From assembly GCF_030315975.1 (NCBI RefSeq), contig NZ_JASXSZ010000003.1, positions 580,617 through 644,616 on the forward strand: DNA of 64,000 nt, read 5' to 3'. Of this stretch, positions 1 through 7,159 are shown piece after piece. The translations under genes were made by a program, and so were the position numbers. Source of the DNA: Microbacterium candidum (lineage in GTDB: Bacteria; Actinomycetota; Actinomycetes; Actinomycetales; Microbacteriaceae). Numbering within the stretch: position 1 is the stretch's first letter; each line of letters begins with the position of its first letter. A model generated the notes under the pieces. That model saw only the letters and a program-made list of their open reading frames with translations, was not told the origin of the DNA and did not search any database.

Positions 1-2
1 TC

Positions 3-551
3 ATCCAGCACCAGACCATTTCGTCGATGGATCTCCCGGACTTCGCCCGGGACGAGATCGACGAACTGGTGCACCTTCGCATGGGCGTCGGCGAGATCCA
101 CAGCATGGTCGAACAGCACAAAGGCGACAAGCTCGTGAAGCTGCAGCCACCAGGGGCTGCGCTCCTCGTGAGCTACATGAACGGCACACAGCAGATGAAT
201 GGCCACATCACGGCGCTGTACTGGAGTGTCAGCACCATCGCAGTCGAGGGTGTCCTCAGTCAGATCCGCACGCGTCTGGCCGAGCTGATCGCGGAGCTCC
301 GTTCGGGCACGCCGCAGGGGCAGGCGCTGCCGACGCCCGAGCAGGCCGCCAATGCCGTCAATGTCGTGATCAATGGCCGTGGCAACCGTGTGAGCATCGC
401 GCAGGCGGCAAACGGCAGCTCGGTCACGACGCAACCCGAAGCTGAGGAGGGCAAGCGGTTCTGGACGACCGCCCGCCTCATCGGGGCGGGAATCGTGGGC
501 CTCGCGACGATCATCGGCACAATCCTGGCCGTACTGCAGTTTCGATTCTGA
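3..551 (+). CDS. AbiTii-like abortive-infection family protein, 5' partial
   Basis: The frame is open to the window edge, so the N-terminus is missing; the ATG at 27 is internal and lacks a ribosome site. The visible ~182 residues have an alpha-helical stretch ending ALYWSVSTIAVEGVLSQIRTRL, then a linker with VNVVINGRGNRVSIAQA, and a C-terminal membrane helix (about residues 150-172 from M27) ending LQFRF. A short helical domain followed by this VI.G..N..IAQ strand is typical of AbiTii-type proteins; the assignment is by memory of the family. It would be a membrane-anchored defence protein of unknown mechanism. It stands 72 bp upstream of the HNH operon, which fits a small defence cluster. 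Confidence 0.5.
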   Translation: MQHQTISSMDLPDFARDEIDELVHLRMGVGEIHSMVEQHKGDKLVKLQPPGAALLVSYMNGTQQMNGHITALYWSVSTIAVEGVLSQIRTRLAELIAELRSGTPQGQALPTPEQAANAVNVVINGRGNRVSIAQAANGSSVTTQPEAEEGKRFWTTARLIGAGIVGLATIIGTILAVLQFRF

Positions 552-623
552 GCCCGAAGAAGGTGGCTCGTCGAGGGCCGGACGGTCGGGACGCTGGGTG
601 GGCGAGCACGTTAGGGTGACGAC

Positions 624-1370
624 ATGCAGTCGCCGTTCGTCGTGGAGGTTCCGCACAGCCGGTACTTTCTCGACGACCACTGCGCAAACTGCCTGAACGA
701 GCTCAGCCTTGATATCCAGGGCCTGTACTGCTCGACCTGGTGCCAGGAGATTGCGGCTCATGTCCGCTACCTCCGCCGCGTCTTTCGAGACGGGCGATTC
801 CAGGACCCCGATGTGCAGCTCGCGATCAGGACGAAGAACGCTTTCCTCCTTATCGGCGGGTACCGCTCGCTCGGGCGCCAGCTGACACCTCAGATCCGGA
901 CCGAGATCCGGCTCCGAGACGGAGGACTCTGCCAGCAATGTGGCAAGCCCGGCGTTGAGGTCGACCACATCGCCGGGAACTCCGACGATCCCGCCAACCT
1001 GCAGCTGCTCTGCTTGGACTGCCACCATGCGAAGACGGCGGAAAACTTCGTGCCCGCCGACGACGAAAGCCGAGCACTGCTGTTCGGCATGATGGACGCG
1101 CGTGTCGCGCCCGACGAACCACGCATGCTCGCCGACGACGAGACCAGCTGGAACGGGACCTGGCGCGCACTGCAGGCCGCGCGCAAGGAGCGCTTCCTGG
1201 CCATGCTGCGTGCCGAAGGCATCCGCATCAGCAGCAAGGACTCGCACGCCGAGCGGGTGCTGGCGTATCTGAAAGCGACCACTCCGGCGGAGCCTGAGGC
1301 ATCCGAGCCAGCACCGTCGTCCGGCGGCGATACGTTCTTCAAGGACCTCATGCGCGACGTTTGGAGATAG
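624..1370 (+). CDS. HNH endonuclease with extra N-terminal zinc-binding cysteines
   Basis: 248 residues. An N-terminal CANC...C...C arrangement (about residues 21-40) resembles a small zinc ribbon. The central part has CQQCGKPGVEVDHIAGNSDD followed by LLCLDCHHAKT, the treble-clef HNH fold with the DH catalytic pair (about residue 113), the central Asn and two CxxC metal pairs. The C-terminal ~100 residues are charged and unassigned. Family members are metal-dependent DNA nucleases found in restriction, homing and phage genes. The start is ATG after AGGGTGA. The next gene begins 5 bp downstream, so the three genes 624-2196 look like one operon. Target and role (restriction or element maintenance) are not shown by sequence. 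Confidence 0.8.
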   Translation: MQSPFVVEVPHSRYFLDDHCANCLNELSLDIQGLYCSTWCQEIAAHVRYLRRVFRDGRFQDPDVQLAIRTKNAFLLIGGYRSLGRQLTPQIRTEIRLRDGGLCQQCGKPGVEVDHIAGNSDDPANLQLLCLDCHHAKTAENFVPADDESRALLFGMMDARVAPDEPRMLADDETSWNGTWRALQAARKERFLAMLRAEGIRISSKDSHAERVLAYLKATTPAEPEASEPAPSSGGDTFFKDLMRDVWR

Positions 1371-1375
1371 ACCCG

Positions 1376-1633
1376 ATGCCACCGACCGAGGACTGGATCG
1401 CGCCCCGCGGGCTCTGGCCGCTGACTGACAGCCCCGCAGGGATAGAGATCCCCGACCACGTCATGAACGACCGCACCTTGTCGCTTCAGGCCAAGGCGTT
1501 GTTTGCGCTGCTCCTGGCCGAGAAAGGCAAGCCGGTCAACCCCTACGAGGACGCATACGAAGAGCCCGAGACGATTGCAGCCGCGATCCAGGAACTCATC
1601 GACGCGGAGATTGCCGTCCGGGTGGAGCCGTGA
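1376..1633 (+). CDS. Small winged-helix-like protein
   Basis: 85 residues from ATG 1376, with GGAG 9 bases upstream; a TTG at 1361 would add five residues. The sequence IEIPDHVMNDRTLSLQAKAL followed by helices and a final EIAVRVEP strand resembles the helix-turn-helix modules seen in phage replisome-organiser proteins, where an LS..AK helix leads into a winged helix. It lacks long basic stretches, so DNA binding is a guess. It is 5 bp from the HNH stop and shares a GTGA overlap with the glycosylase gene, so the three are translated together. It may be a regulator or adaptor for them; no family was recognised firmly. Confidence 0.55.
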   Translation: MPPTEDWIAPRGLWPLTDSPAGIEIPDHVMNDRTLSLQAKALFALLLAEKGKPVNPYEDAYEEPETIAAAIQELIDAEIAVRVEP

Positions 1634-2196
1634 AGGACCTCATCGGATATCAAGAGCGCACCAATTGGATGGGCGAGGAGATTCTGACACTTGCAGATAT
1701 CTGGCCCGACCAACCGCGGGCCATGATCGTCGGGCTCAACCCCGCACCGCCGAGCGTAGAGGCTGGCCACTACTACCAGGGAAGATCTGGGCAGGGACAG
1801 CTTCGAAGACTCGCTGCCGCGCGACTGCTTGATATGCCCTCGGGACGCCACTTCGAAGATGCGGTGCTGGCGGCAGGAGTCGGCTTTACGGACATCGTCA
1901 AACGACCAACAACGGGTGAGGACGGCGTCAGCAAGGCGGAGATCGCGCATGGGTCTGGCCTGCTCGCCGACGCACTCAGCGCTCGTGGCGTCGAGCTGAT
2001 CGTCTGCGTGTTCCGCCAGCCTGTGAAGGCACTCCTCGGCGACGAAGGTTCGCCCGGGATACAAGCAAAGCGCACCCCGTGGGGTGCGCAGGTGTTTCGG
2101 ATGCCTGGGCCGTATCAAGATGCGGCGTCGGCGGCGGTCGCGATGCAACAGCTTGCAACTGTGTGGAGCACCATGAATCGCACGGACACGATCTGA
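1630..2196 (+). CDS. Mug/TDG-like uracil-DNA glycosylase superfamily protein
   Basis: 188 residues, GTG start overlapping the previous stop (GTGA). Motif A is VGLNPAPPSVEAGHYYQ, closely following the Mug/TDG pattern GINPGL...GHHFAG with the catalytic-position Asn kept. GVGFTDIVKRPT corresponds to the conserved TN/TDI-V-R region. The motif near the C-terminus is MPGPYQDA where Mug has NPSG, so the intercalation loop is altered. Known: this family removes U or T from mismatches, and other UDG-fold enzymes act on modified phage bases. Sitting after an HNH nuclease in a mobile element, it may recognise a modified base rather than do routine repair (inference). Stop at 2194-2196; convergent with the pilin genes. 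Confidence 0.7.
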   Translation: MKDLIGYQERTNWMGEEILTLADIWPDQPRAMIVGLNPAPPSVEAGHYYQGRSGQGQLRRLAAARLLDMPSGRHFEDAVLAAGVGFTDIVKRPTTGEDGVSKAEIAHGSGLLADALSARGVELIVCVFRQPVKALLGDEGSPGIQAKRTPWGAQVFRMPGPYQDAASAAVAMQQLATVWSTMNRTDTI

Positions 2197-2236
2197 GGTT
2201 CGACGATCGATCGTGTACCCACAGTGGCAAGTCCGT

Positions 2237-3259
2237 CTAACGCGCTACTCGGAACCCGAGAGATGAGGCCGAGTACGATGACGGCTGTTCCGTCGCGACC
2301 GTCATTACGCCCCCGGAGGAGCCGCTGGCGTAAAAGCCACCACGACGGAACGCCCGAGTGCCTGTGTCCGCGTAGTTCGCGTAGACCATCCCAACACCCT
2401 GGGCCGAGCCCCAGGCCGACACGCCAGAAAGGCTGTCAATCGAGGCCAACGTACTCGGGCGAGAGCTGGTAGCGAGGTTGCCTAGACTCAACGAGCCAAG
2501 TGTCCATTCGCGCCAGCTCCAGGCGGCGTCGCCAGATACGCCGACTTGATTCATCGTGAGTGTCGGCGTGCCGACTGCCTGTTGAGTCCATTCGTATACG
2601 TTGCCGCTGAAGTCCCAGATGGTGTCGCCGCTGGAGAGATAGAGCACGCGGGGGCCATTTCTATCTACAGTCGTGCCCGTACCACCCGTAATGCCGTTCA
2701 GCGCGTCACTGTCGTCTGTCGAAGCGGCAAGCGCGCTGCCCGGGTTGTTGTTGATGTGACCTTTGAAGATGTAGCCGGAGCCGACCTTGCCGCCGGTCCA
2801 GTTGTAGCTGACCGAGAGAACATCCGCGGCGATGGTCATCCACTCCGCTTCCGTGATGAGGTGACCCCCGGCTGCAGTCGCCGCCGCGATCGCGGCCGAC
2901 TGCGCGATGCTCACCCATGGTGACCCACTGGCGGTGGAGACGGCGTTGCCGCTGCCGTCGTTCTTCGCCTCGTACTTCATCACGCAGAAGTCGCTGGTGC
3001 CGAGGGCGCTGTTGCCGTAGACGAACGCATACCCGTCTGCACAGTCGATGTTGTTTTGGATCTTCTGGACCTCGGACTTCTTCTTCCACTGCGCAAGCGT
3101 TGAGGCACGCGCCGAGTCTTTGGCCCGGTTCGTGACGTTGTTGAAGGCGACGATCGTGATCGCTGCCAGAATCGCGATAACGATGACCATAATCAGGAGT
3201 TCAACGATGGTGAAACCATGACGAGCGTGCGCTTTGGGAACGGTGATCACGCCGGTCAT
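2237..3259 (-). CDS. Prepilin-like protein with FGE-sulfatase/C-type-lectin-fold domain
   Basis: 340 residues from the ATG that overlaps the preceding stop as ATGA; a longer frame to 3310 exists, but the overlap and symmetry with the first pilin favour 3259. Residues ~15-40 hold the class III/prepilin motif GFTIVELL followed by a ~20-residue hydrophobic helix and a charged alpha1 continuation (NNVTNRAKDSARAS), so a prepilin peptidase should cleave after G. The C-terminal ~230 residues carry WDFSGNVYEW, FRRGGFY and a terminal LGFRVAR, the signature of the formylglycine-generating-enzyme-like/CLec fold. Catalytic cysteines of true FGE are not evident, so a binding domain is more likely. Inferred role: minor or tip pilin adhesin. 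No assembly ATPase is in view. Confidence 0.75.
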   Translation of the reverse strand: MTGVITVPKAHARHGFTIVELLIMVIVIAILAAITIVAFNNVTNRAKDSARASTLAQWKKKSEVQKIQNNIDCADGYAFVYGNSALGTSDFCVMKYEAKNDGSGNAVSTASGSPWVSIAQSAAIAAATAAGGHLITEAEWMTIAADVLSVSYNWTGGKVGSGYIFKGHINNNPGSALAASTDDSDALNGITGGTGTTVDRNGPRVLYLSSGDTIWDFSGNVYEWTQQAVGTPTLTMNQVGVSGDAAWSWREWTLGSLSLGNLATSSRPSTLASIDSLSGVSAWGSAQGVGMVYANYADTGTRAFRRGGFYASGSSGGVMTVATEQPSSYSASSLGFRVAR

Positions 3260-4278
3260 AGAGCTGGCCCCGTCGAAGTGGAGTTGTTCGGCGTGCCATT
3301 CCATATCCACCCTGCGGACTGTCCGTCTGCATAGTTTGGAACGCCACCGCTTCCTAGCGAGACCATGAATGCGTCAAACCACGTTACGGTGCCGGCTGCG
3401 AGAGCGTTAGAGAAGAGGGCGTACACCACAATGTTGGTCGTACCTGCGGGCGCGGTTCCTGAGGCTATCGCACGGGTCCACGTTGAGCCATTCGACGTGA
3501 AGACTGAGCCATCCGTTGAGCCAAGAATGGCGTTGCTCGCACTCCTGAAGTAGATTCGCGCCCTGATGGGGTCTGCAGACCCAGCACTCTTTAGCGAGAT
3601 GCCAACGTTCACGGTCTGCCCGGCAATATCTCCGGTCGTGCTGGTGAGCGAGAGGTAGTTGCCACCGGCCGTGCCGTCGGCTGTGTACTTGACCGACGCA
3701 GCCCCCTGAGCTGCGGTCGTTGAGTCCCAGACTGCTGTGCCTCGTGATGGCACCCACGCAGTAGTGTTCAGCTCGGCGCTCGGGTTCGTGAAATAGTTCG
3801 TGATCGGCACTACTCCGTTGGCGCCATGCCCGGGGCAAGCACCTGCGATTGGGCTCGTCTGCGTAGTGTTGTTTACGAAGTACGACACATTGTTCGTCGT
3901 TGCCGTGATGCAGTACGTCTGCGGTGAGGCCGATGCGTTGATCGAGTACTGGTATGTCGTGCCGGCCTGGTCAGGCACGCCAGCCGTCGCCAGATCAGCT
4001 GGTGCCTGATCGGCGTTGGTCGTCATGTAGACCATGACCTTCTTCGCGGCCTGCTCGGCGGCGGAGGCGGCGGCTGATGCCTTAGCCCGGTTCGTGACGT
4101 TGTTGAAGGCGACAAGGGTGATGGCCGCCAAGATCGCGATCACAATGACCACGATCAGGAGCTCGACGATAGTGAAACCCGCACCCGCTCGGATTGGAAC
4201 GATTGGACGCCTTGAGGAATCGTCTCGCAGGAGGATTAATCCGTAATCAGAACTAGTGCGAGTTGCCCATCGCGTCAT
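3256..4278 (-). CDS. Prepilin-like protein with jelly-roll (CBM-like) C-terminal domain
   Basis: 340 residues from ATG 4278. This start sits about 5 bases from the predicted transcription start, so the mRNA may be leaderless; GTG 4287 would lie upstream of it. GFTIVELL begins near residue 34, followed by a hydrophobic helix and a helix NNVTNRAKASAAASAAEQAA, nearly identical to its neighbour over this part. A middle pilin-like domain (TYQYSINASASPQTYCITAT) has one Cys pair with AGACPGHG. From about residue 160, NYFTNPSAELNTTAWVPSR opens a beta-sandwich resembling carbohydrate-binding modules of the CBM4/9 type. It would be assembled at the cell surface by host prepilin machinery. Third codon positions are less G/C-rich than in the core genes. 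Confidence 0.75.
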   Translation of the reverse strand: MTRWATRTSSDYGLILLRDDSSRRPIVPIRAGAGFTIVELLIVVIVIAILAAITLVAFNNVTNRAKASAAASAAEQAAKKVMVYMTTNADQAPADLATAGVPDQAGTTYQYSINASASPQTYCITATTNNVSYFVNNTTQTSPIAGACPGHGANGVVPITNYFTNPSAELNTTAWVPSRGTAVWDSTTAAQGAASVKYTADGTAGGNYLSLTSTTGDIAGQTVNVGISLKSAGSADPIRARIYFRSASNAILGSTDGSVFTSNGSTWTRAIASGTAPAGTTNIVVYALFSNALAAGTVTWFDAFMVSLGSGGVPNYADGQSAGWIWNGTPNNSTSTGPAL

Positions 4279-4289
4279 AACTGGCACTG

Positions 4290-4318
4290 AGTATGAAGCA
4301 TGAGCGCGATTCGTTCAA
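4290..4318 (-). promoter_or_regulatory. Promoter of the pilin pair
   Basis: On the minus strand TTGAAC (4318-4313), 17 bases, then CATACT (4295-4290). Transcription would start near 4283, about 5 bases before the ATG at 4278, implying a leaderless or near-leaderless mRNA for both pilin genes. Confidence 0.55.
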
Positions 4319-4360
4319 GGCTTCCATTGCCGTAGTTTTCACAACAGTCGCGGATATGAA

Positions 4361-4396
4361 AAGAGCCCGCCGAGCGACGAGCCCGCGCGGGCTCTT
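4361..4396 (-). terminator. Rho-independent terminator of the hexapeptide gene
   Basis: Perfect 10-bp stem AAGAGCCCGC / GCGGGCTCTT with a 16-base loop. Reading the minus strand, the descending arm ends in TTTT. It lies 37 bp after the stop at 4433 and isolates that gene from the pilin promoter. Confidence 0.75.
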
Positions 4397-4432
4397 CTCA
4401 TGTCGCTCGAGACGGGCTCGAGATCTCGCGGT

Positions 4433-4852
4433 TCAGTGAATCGCGAGGTTGCCGGTCAGGACGCCCTGGTCGACGCGGGCGAAGTGGTCAATGATCACGA
4501 TGCCACGGACGAAGGCAGTTCCGCCAATCTGTGCATGGTTGCGCAGCGTGACGCGGCCGATGACAACGGCCTCATCACCGATCCGCGTTTCGTGGCTCAG
4601 CTCGCAGTCGCCCACGACGGTCGCGGTGTTCTCGATGATCGAGCGGCCGAGGAGCTTCACGTTCCCCGACACCGTTGCACGGTCGCAGACCATCGCATCG
4701 ACGCCCACGTACACCGAGGGTGCGACATAAGCGGTCTGCGCGACCAGTCCGCCGCCGTTTGGGTGCGCATGGAAGGTCTCGTGGGTGGCCTCCACTTCGG
4801 CCGGCTGCACGGCCAGGACGAGCGCAGGGCTCGCCAGCAACAATTCGTTCAT
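4433..4852 (-). CDS. Left-handed beta-helix (hexapeptide-repeat) protein
   Basis: 139 residues, ATG 4852. From about residue 38 the sequence runs in hexapeptide coils of the [LIV]-G-x4 type (TAYVAPSVYV, VCDRATVSGNV, IIENTATVVGD, AVVIGRVTLRNHAQIGG, FVRGIVIIDHFARVD), the left-handed beta-helix used by acyltransferases and gamma-carbonic anhydrases. No His triad for carbonic anhydrase and no obvious CoA-loop domain is present, so it may be a structural or polymer-forming protein rather than an enzyme. It has its own consensus promoter 200 bases upstream and its own terminator, so it is a single-gene unit inside the element. Function unknown. Confidence 0.65.
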   Translation of the reverse strand: MNELLLASPALVLAVQPAEVEATHETFHAHPNGGGLVAQTAYVAPSVYVGVDAMVCDRATVSGNVKLLGRSIIENTATVVGDCELSHETRIGDEAVVIGRVTLRNHAQIGGTAFVRGIVIIDHFARVDQGVLTGNLAIH

Positions 4853-5042
4853 GATGTCCCCCAGATGGTTGATCCCAGTTCCTGCGGATGCAGGCGCAAC
4901 GGTGCCGGATTTGATCAGCCGGTGCCGTCACTCCTACATCCCCAATGGGGTGATCAGGCGAGGTCATGCAATTGGGTGGGCGCTTGCGAATGAACGAGAC
5001 GGAAAATGCGTTGAGAGGCGATGCCAGATATCACGCTCAACT
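4853..5042 (-). other. ~190-nt transcribed leader upstream of the hexapeptide gene
   Basis: The region from the predicted start near 5043 to the ATG at 4852 holds no convincing reading frame. It is long for an actinobacterial mRNA leader. I see no classical riboswitch consensus; it may simply be a long UTR or hold an unrecognised RNA. Confidence 0.35.
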
Positions 5043-5049
5043 GCGCCTA

Positions 5050-5078
5050 TTTATACCACTCGTCACGCATCTTGTCAA
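5050..5078 (-). promoter_or_regulatory. Consensus sigma-70 type promoter
   Basis: Minus strand: TTGACA (5078-5073), exactly 17 bases, TATAAA (5055-5050) in a locally A+T-rich patch. It is the best consensus promoter in the window and points at the hexapeptide gene at 4852. The rest of 4853-5164 contains no gene that I can support. Confidence 0.8.
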
Positions 5079-5164
5079 TACTTTATAGCGCCATTTCTGA
5101 CGGAACTAACGCCACATCTGGTGCCGACGACTCGGCAAAGCGATGCAATTGTAGGTCGACCAGA

Positions 5165-6466
5165 TCAGAGTAGTGAATCAAGCTCGGGGTCATCAGCTCT
5201 GAATTCACAAAGCAGCACAGGCTTCTCGCCGAAGAACTGCTCGGTGAACATCTGCCGAGCTTCCACGTTGAGCACAGGGCGAACGAAGCCTTCGGTCTCG
5301 GGCTCATCCCAGGCGTCATCATCGCAGGGTGCGACGAGATGGTCGACCAAGTACTGCGCCCGGGTTCGGATGTCTCGCTCCTCAAGGGGGTCATCTGGAG
5401 TATGGGCTCGCAGCACCGTCCAGAGGTACCCAATCGCCTCCAGCAGAACGCGCCGGCCGTAGCCGTAATGCTCTCCGTGCCACTCAGCGCTGGGCTCGAG
5501 CACCCGACGCTTGACGAGATCGAACTCTGGCACCTGATCCGTGAGCATCAGTAGCACCCCGCGCGCCTGCTCCTCCCGCCACTCGTGACCCTCCAGGCGT
5601 CGCTTACGGATCACCGCATCGCGCTCGATCCAGGCGTCGACGAATGGCCCCGGTTCGAGCATCCCGTGCGTCGCGATCAGCTCGCGTCCGAGCCGTGCGT
5701 CGGGACCGAACTCGCTGTCAAGATAGCCGCCCAGGTATCCACGCAGCCCGTGGGTCACCATCCACTTCGTGAGGTCCGGGTGCAGTGCAGCTTTGCGCAG
5801 GAGGTGCTGCGACCATGCATATTCAAACATCGCCTCGTCGCTAATGTCATTTCGCGACGCCAGCCATTTGGCCATTCGTTTATAGAGCTCCGGGCGGCCA
5901 AACGTTCTATGCATATTGAGCGCCGCGACGTCGTAGGCATAGATGATCGTTCCCAGGTTGCGCGTGGAGCGGGCGAGCTGGGTGACGAACGTGTCGATTT
6001 CATCGGGCATTCGCTTCGCGCCAGCCTCCCCGGCAAATCGCGCCTGAAGCGCCGACACAAGCTCCGTGATGATCCGGGGCCGCCGCTGTGCGAATTGATT
6101 CGCAGAGAAGGCCATGTCGCCTGACAGCACCGTCTGTTTTCTTATTTCGATGGTGTCGTCATAGAACTCAGGTTCGCTCGCAAGAACGACCTGCGCGATA
6201 CGGCGGTCGACGGGGTCTTTCATATCGAGAATCGCACCCCGCAGTGTCTGCTCAACCTCCAGCGCGAGCGAGTGGCGCGCATCCGCGTCGTGGAGAACCC
6301 GCGGGCCCCGAAGTGCGATGAGGACGTCCGGCACGGCTTCCAGTCGCGCGGCGGTCAGCCGACGTCCACGGCGTCCGAAGCCCTCGACGGCATCTTGGAG
6401 CGGCGAGACGCCCTTTCGCGTCGTTGCCGCGTCGCTCGTCGGTTCAGCCCCCACAACTTTCCCCAC
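5165..6466 (-). CDS. Unrecognised 433-residue protein of the element
   Basis: No family was recognised. The product is mostly alpha-helical, soluble, without signal peptide or membrane helix, rich in Arg/Glu and with few Cys. Residues ~20-40 are basic (GFGRRGRRLTAARLEAVPDV) and could touch DNA; the C-terminal 60 residues are acidic (DDDAWDEPETEG). Two in-frame GTG codons (6466 and 6454) fall inside a 12-bp tandem repeat and neither has a good ribosome site, so the start is uncertain. It is divergent from the 6644-9737 operon with 177 bp between, so a role as its regulator is possible but only positional. Confidence 0.6.
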   Translation of the reverse strand: MGKVVGAEPTSDAATTRKGVSPLQDAVEGFGRRGRRLTAARLEAVPDVLIALRGPRVLHDADARHSLALEVEQTLRGAILDMKDPVDRRIAQVVLASEPEFYDDTIEIRKQTVLSGDMAFSANQFAQRRPRIITELVSALQARFAGEAGAKRMPDEIDTFVTQLARSTRNLGTIIYAYDVAALNMHRTFGRPELYKRMAKWLASRNDISDEAMFEYAWSQHLLRKAALHPDLTKWMVTHGLRGYLGGYLDSEFGPDARLGRELIATHGMLEPGPFVDAWIERDAVIRKRRLEGHEWREEQARGVLLMLTDQVPEFDLVKRRVLEPSAEWHGEHYGYGRRVLLEAIGYLWTVLRAHTPDDPLEERDIRTRAQYLVDHLVAPCDDDAWDEPETEGFVRPVLNVEARQMFTEQFFGEKPVLLCEFRADDPELDSLL

Positions 6467-6472
6467 AACTTT
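6449..6472. repeat. Two tandem 12-bp units at the start of the 433-residue gene
   Basis: CCCCACAACTTT occurs twice head-to-tail. On the minus strand the unit contains TGTGGGGAA, a 7/9 match to the DnaA-box core TGTGGATAA. It overlaps both candidate GTG starts and could be an operator or a replication-protein site; only two copies exist. Confidence 0.45.
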
Positions 6473-6560
6473 CCCTGATGCTTTCAGACCGCCCCGATTC
6501 GTAGCGTCGAGATAGAGCGAGCGACCAGACAGATCGCCCCTCGGATTCTCTCCGGAGGCC

Positions 6561-6643
6561 GAGGTAGCTCAGCACCAGCTGAGGCACCCCGCGTCAGCAA
6601 CACCCACCTGTTACCTGCAACAAATCACAGGAAGGACACGTCG
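6561..6643 (+). promoter_or_regulatory. Hairpin leader, copy 1 of a duplicated module
   Basis: CTCAG (6568-6572), loop CACCAG, CTGAG (6579-6583), extended by GGT/ACC outside a small internal loop. It is followed by a CACCCACCTGTTACC stretch and CAGGAAGGAC ribosome site before ATG 6644. The order and many bases recur at 7069-7159. Confidence 0.55.
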
Positions 6644-6784
6644 ATGACGTTTCTCACCGTACCGCGGGCGCTCGAACCTCCTGGCCCGAAGCACCTCTCC
6701 GCGATCCGCGAGTCTCTTCGGGAGATCGATGCCACTGTGCACCCGTCTGACCCGACCACCACCCTCACCCCGATCGGAGCCTGA
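6644..6784 (+). CDS. 46-residue protein, first gene of the vWA operon
   Basis: ATG 6644 follows GGAAGGAC; the product begins MTFLTVPRALEPP and ends LTPIGA. Its first eight codons nearly match those of the lipoprotein gene at 7160 (MTSLTVPR), because the whole leader-plus-start segment is duplicated. The middle (HLSAIRESLREIDATVH) is helical. The stop is two bases before the ATG of the next gene, so translation is probably coupled. It may be a true small protein or the remnant of a duplication that now only carries the leader. No function recognised. Confidence 0.5.
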   Translation: MTFLTVPRALEPPGPKHLSAIRESLREIDATVHPSDPTTTLTPIGA

Positions 6785-6786
6785 TC

Positions 6787-7059
6787 ATGTCCACGAACCC
6801 CCAGCTGATCCCCCTCGAGAAGCTCGACGACCATCGCCGCGCGGAACTCGCGACCGAAGTCGTCGACCGCGTCCTCGACCAGACCCTCCTCGTGCTGGAG
6901 GACATGAAGGACCTCAAGCTCCTCGTCCGGGCCTTCTCCGTCCGGCATGGGCGCGCCGTGGACGCTGCGATGAACACGCTCCTCGACGCCCTGGAGGCAC
7001 TCGCCCCGGATCTCGAGTCCGTGAGCACGCACCCGGAGACCTGGAACCGCCACAACTAG
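6787..7059 (+). CDS. 90-residue helical protein of the vWA operon
   Basis: Starts two bases after the preceding stop. Residues 10-80 form continuous amphipathic helices (LEKLDDHRRAELATEVVDRV, LVLEDMKDLKLLVRAFSVRH, AAMNTLLDALEALAPDLESV), which suggests a helical bundle or dimerising cytoplasmic protein. No signal peptide or metal motif. A strong hairpin lies 12 bp downstream, before the vWA lipoprotein gene, so expression of this pair may differ from the genes after it. Function unknown. Confidence 0.65.
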   Translation: MSTNPQLIPLEKLDDHRRAELATEVVDRVLDQTLLVLEDMKDLKLLVRAFSVRHGRAVDAAMNTLLDALEALAPDLESVSTHPETWNRHN

Positions 7060-7071
7060 CAGCACCGAGCC

Positions 7072-7101
7072 GGGGCGGCTCAGCGCCAACTGAGCCGCCC
7101 C
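7072..7101 (+). terminator. 12-bp perfect hairpin: terminator or attenuator
   Basis: Stem GGGGCGGCTCAG / CTGAGCCGCCCC with a 6-base loop CGCCAA. Only a short T-poor tail (GTTGTC) follows. It is copy 2 of the hairpin at 6563-6588 and lies between the 90-residue gene and the lipoprotein gene, so partial termination would set their ratio. Confidence 0.6.
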
Positions 7102-7159
7102 GTTGTCACGAAGTACTACCCCACCCATTACCAGTCACAGTTCAAGGAAGGACCGTCTC

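Noticed and set aside
2203..2214. 12-bp palindrome ACGATCGATCGT between convergent genes
   Set aside because: Too short and no T-run for a terminator; likely chance.
2237..2600. Diversity-generating retroelement variable region in the CLec-type pilin
   Set aside because: No reverse transcriptase and no second copy of this 3' segment was found in the window. It could only be revived by data from outside it.
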